A stretch of 64,000 nt of DNA from Roseiflexus sp. RS-1. GTDB lineage: Bacteria > Chloroflexota > Chloroflexia > Chloroflexales > Roseiflexaceae. Numbering within the stretch: position 1 is the first letter of the stretch; each line of letters opens with the position of its first letter. Both the position numbers and the translations under genes were made by a program. The notes beneath the pieces were generated by a model. It did no database searches and had not been told where the DNA came from. It saw nothing but the letters and a program-made list of their open reading frames with translations. Shown here one piece after another: positions 63,419 to 64,000 of this stretch. Location: positions 1,612,001 through 1,676,000 of the forward strand of contig NC_009523.1 in the NCBI RefSeq assembly GCF_000016665.1. The letters are read 5' to 3'.

Positions 63419-64000
63419 ATGATCCGTGTCGCCATGCTGAGTTACTGGCACGTCCACGCCTGGGACTACACCCGACAGGCGCAGAGTCATCCCGATGTGA
63501 CGATTGGCGCGGTATGGGATGAACTGCCGGAGCGTGGTCGCGCCGCTGCCGAACAACTCGGCGTTCCGTTCTACGAGTCGCTCGATGATCTGCTGGCGCT
63601 ACCAGAGATCGATGCGGTGATCGTTGATGCGCCCACCTCGATGCACTGCGATGTCATGGTGGCGGCGGCGCGCGCCGGCAAACATATCTTTACCGAAAAG
63701 GTGCTTGCGCCGACCCTTGCTGAAGCCAATGAAATCATTGCAGCCGCCGACCAGGCGAGTGTTGTGCTGACCGTCTCACTGCCGCGACTCGCCGAAGGGT
63801 ACACGCAGGCGATCACCTCGCTGATCACCGATGGCGCCTGCGGCGATCTGACGCTGGTACGCATACGGATGGCGCACAACGGCGCATTGCGCACCGAACA
63901 GAACCCCGACGGATGGTTGCCACCCCACTTTTACGATCCTGAACAGTGTCGCGGCGGCGCGATGATCGATCTGGGATGCCATCCGATGTATCTGGCGCGT
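63419..64000 (+). CDS. Gfo/Idh/MocA family oxidoreductase (partial)
   Basis: The first 194 codons of an NAD(P)-dependent sugar or polyol dehydrogenase, cut by the window end. MIRVAMLSYWHVHAWDYTRQ is the Rossmann start with an unusual H-V-H. AVIVDAPTSMHCDVMVAAARAGKHIFTEKVLAPTLAEA contains the EK-P-like catalytic lysine region of the family (EKVLA in place of EKPLA). GGAMIDLGCHPMYLAR carries the usual D-x-G-C/I-H active-site pattern. AGAAAGGAAGCC before the ATG supports the start. It may serve the sugar operon, but it has its own promoter region. Confidence 0.88.
   Translation, partial: MIRVAMLSYWHVHAWDYTRQAQSHPDVTIGAVWDELPERGRAAAEQLGVPFYESLDDLLALPEIDAVIVDAPTSMHCDVMVAAARAGKHIFTEKVLAPTLAEANEIIAAADQASVVLTVSLPRLAEGYTQAITSLITDGACGDLTLVRIRMAHNGALRTEQNPDGWLPPHFYDPEQCRGGAMIDLGCHPMYLAR

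Noticed and set aside
1-64000. tRNA or rRNA genes
   Set aside because: No cloverleaf or rRNA-like segment was recognised by reading; a covariance search would be needed to be sure.

Overview
The window looks like chromosomal DNA of a filamentous anoxygenic phototroph of the Chloroflexota, most likely Roseiflexus. This is inferred from the roughly 60% GC, the gene content, the dispersed palindromic repeats and the protein style; no rRNA is present to confirm it. About 50 genes are supported. No tRNA, rRNA or CRISPR array was recognised.

Layout. 0-6.1 kb: a response regulator (cut by the window edge) coupled to a Cache/HAMP/GAF histidine kinase, then argS, a NagD-like HAD phosphatase and a small conserved protein. 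6.3-10.5 kb: a PHP-AlbA_2 protein, a secreted three-repeat protein, a TPR/zinc-ribbon protein and a small protein. 10.56-10.98 kb: two repeat families nested in each other. 11.1-17.6 kb: a nicotinate phosphoribosyltransferase-like gene, then a complete BMP-type (nucleoside-like) ABC transporter read leftwards from a promoter with a foldable leader. 17.9-24 kb is accessory: an orphan STAND/WD40 C-terminal half, GroES-like and glutaredoxin genes, an IS630 element with a frameshift site, an IS110 element, 48-bp and 95-bp repeats, and a PIN-domain pair with an apparently leaderless start. 24-42.8 kb is mostly core: Nudix, a large acyl-ACP-reductase-like fusion, a polytopic membrane protein, lepA, a PpiC foldase lipoprotein, a methylase-MazG fusion, DUF951, NfeD plus SPFH, two GT4 glycosyltransferases, larB-larE and an M23 lipoprotein. 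42.9-47 kb is again accessory: an inverted second copy of the glutaredoxin/GroES/WD40 block, a decayed Trypco1-STAND-WD40 conflict gene, and an Rpn nuclease gene whose 3' half has been duplicated in tandem. 47-60.7 kb: an ornithine-cyclodeaminase-like gene, an SDR and a small membrane protein; then an enolase-superfamily gene divergent from an 8-gene alpha-galactoside operon (GntR, GH36, two permeases, binding protein, GH36-like, mutarotase-like, SDR). 60.8-64 kb: a membrane-fused spermidine-synthase-like protein and the start of a Gfo/Idh/MocA oxidoreductase.

How the parts work together. The sugar operon is tightly coupled (five 1-4 bp gene overlaps) and encodes sensing, uptake, hydrolysis, anomer handling and oxidation, but no transport ATPase, which must come from elsewhere. 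The two accessory regions are linked by a ~1.1 kb inverted duplication about 23 kb apart, which could flip the whole lepA/lar segment by homologous recombination. The most unusual signals are that duplication, the decayed STAND conflict gene, the nested repeats, the IS110 element with its possible guide-RNA region, an NfeD protein that appears to lack its catalytic serine, and the acyl-ACP-reductase-like fusion.
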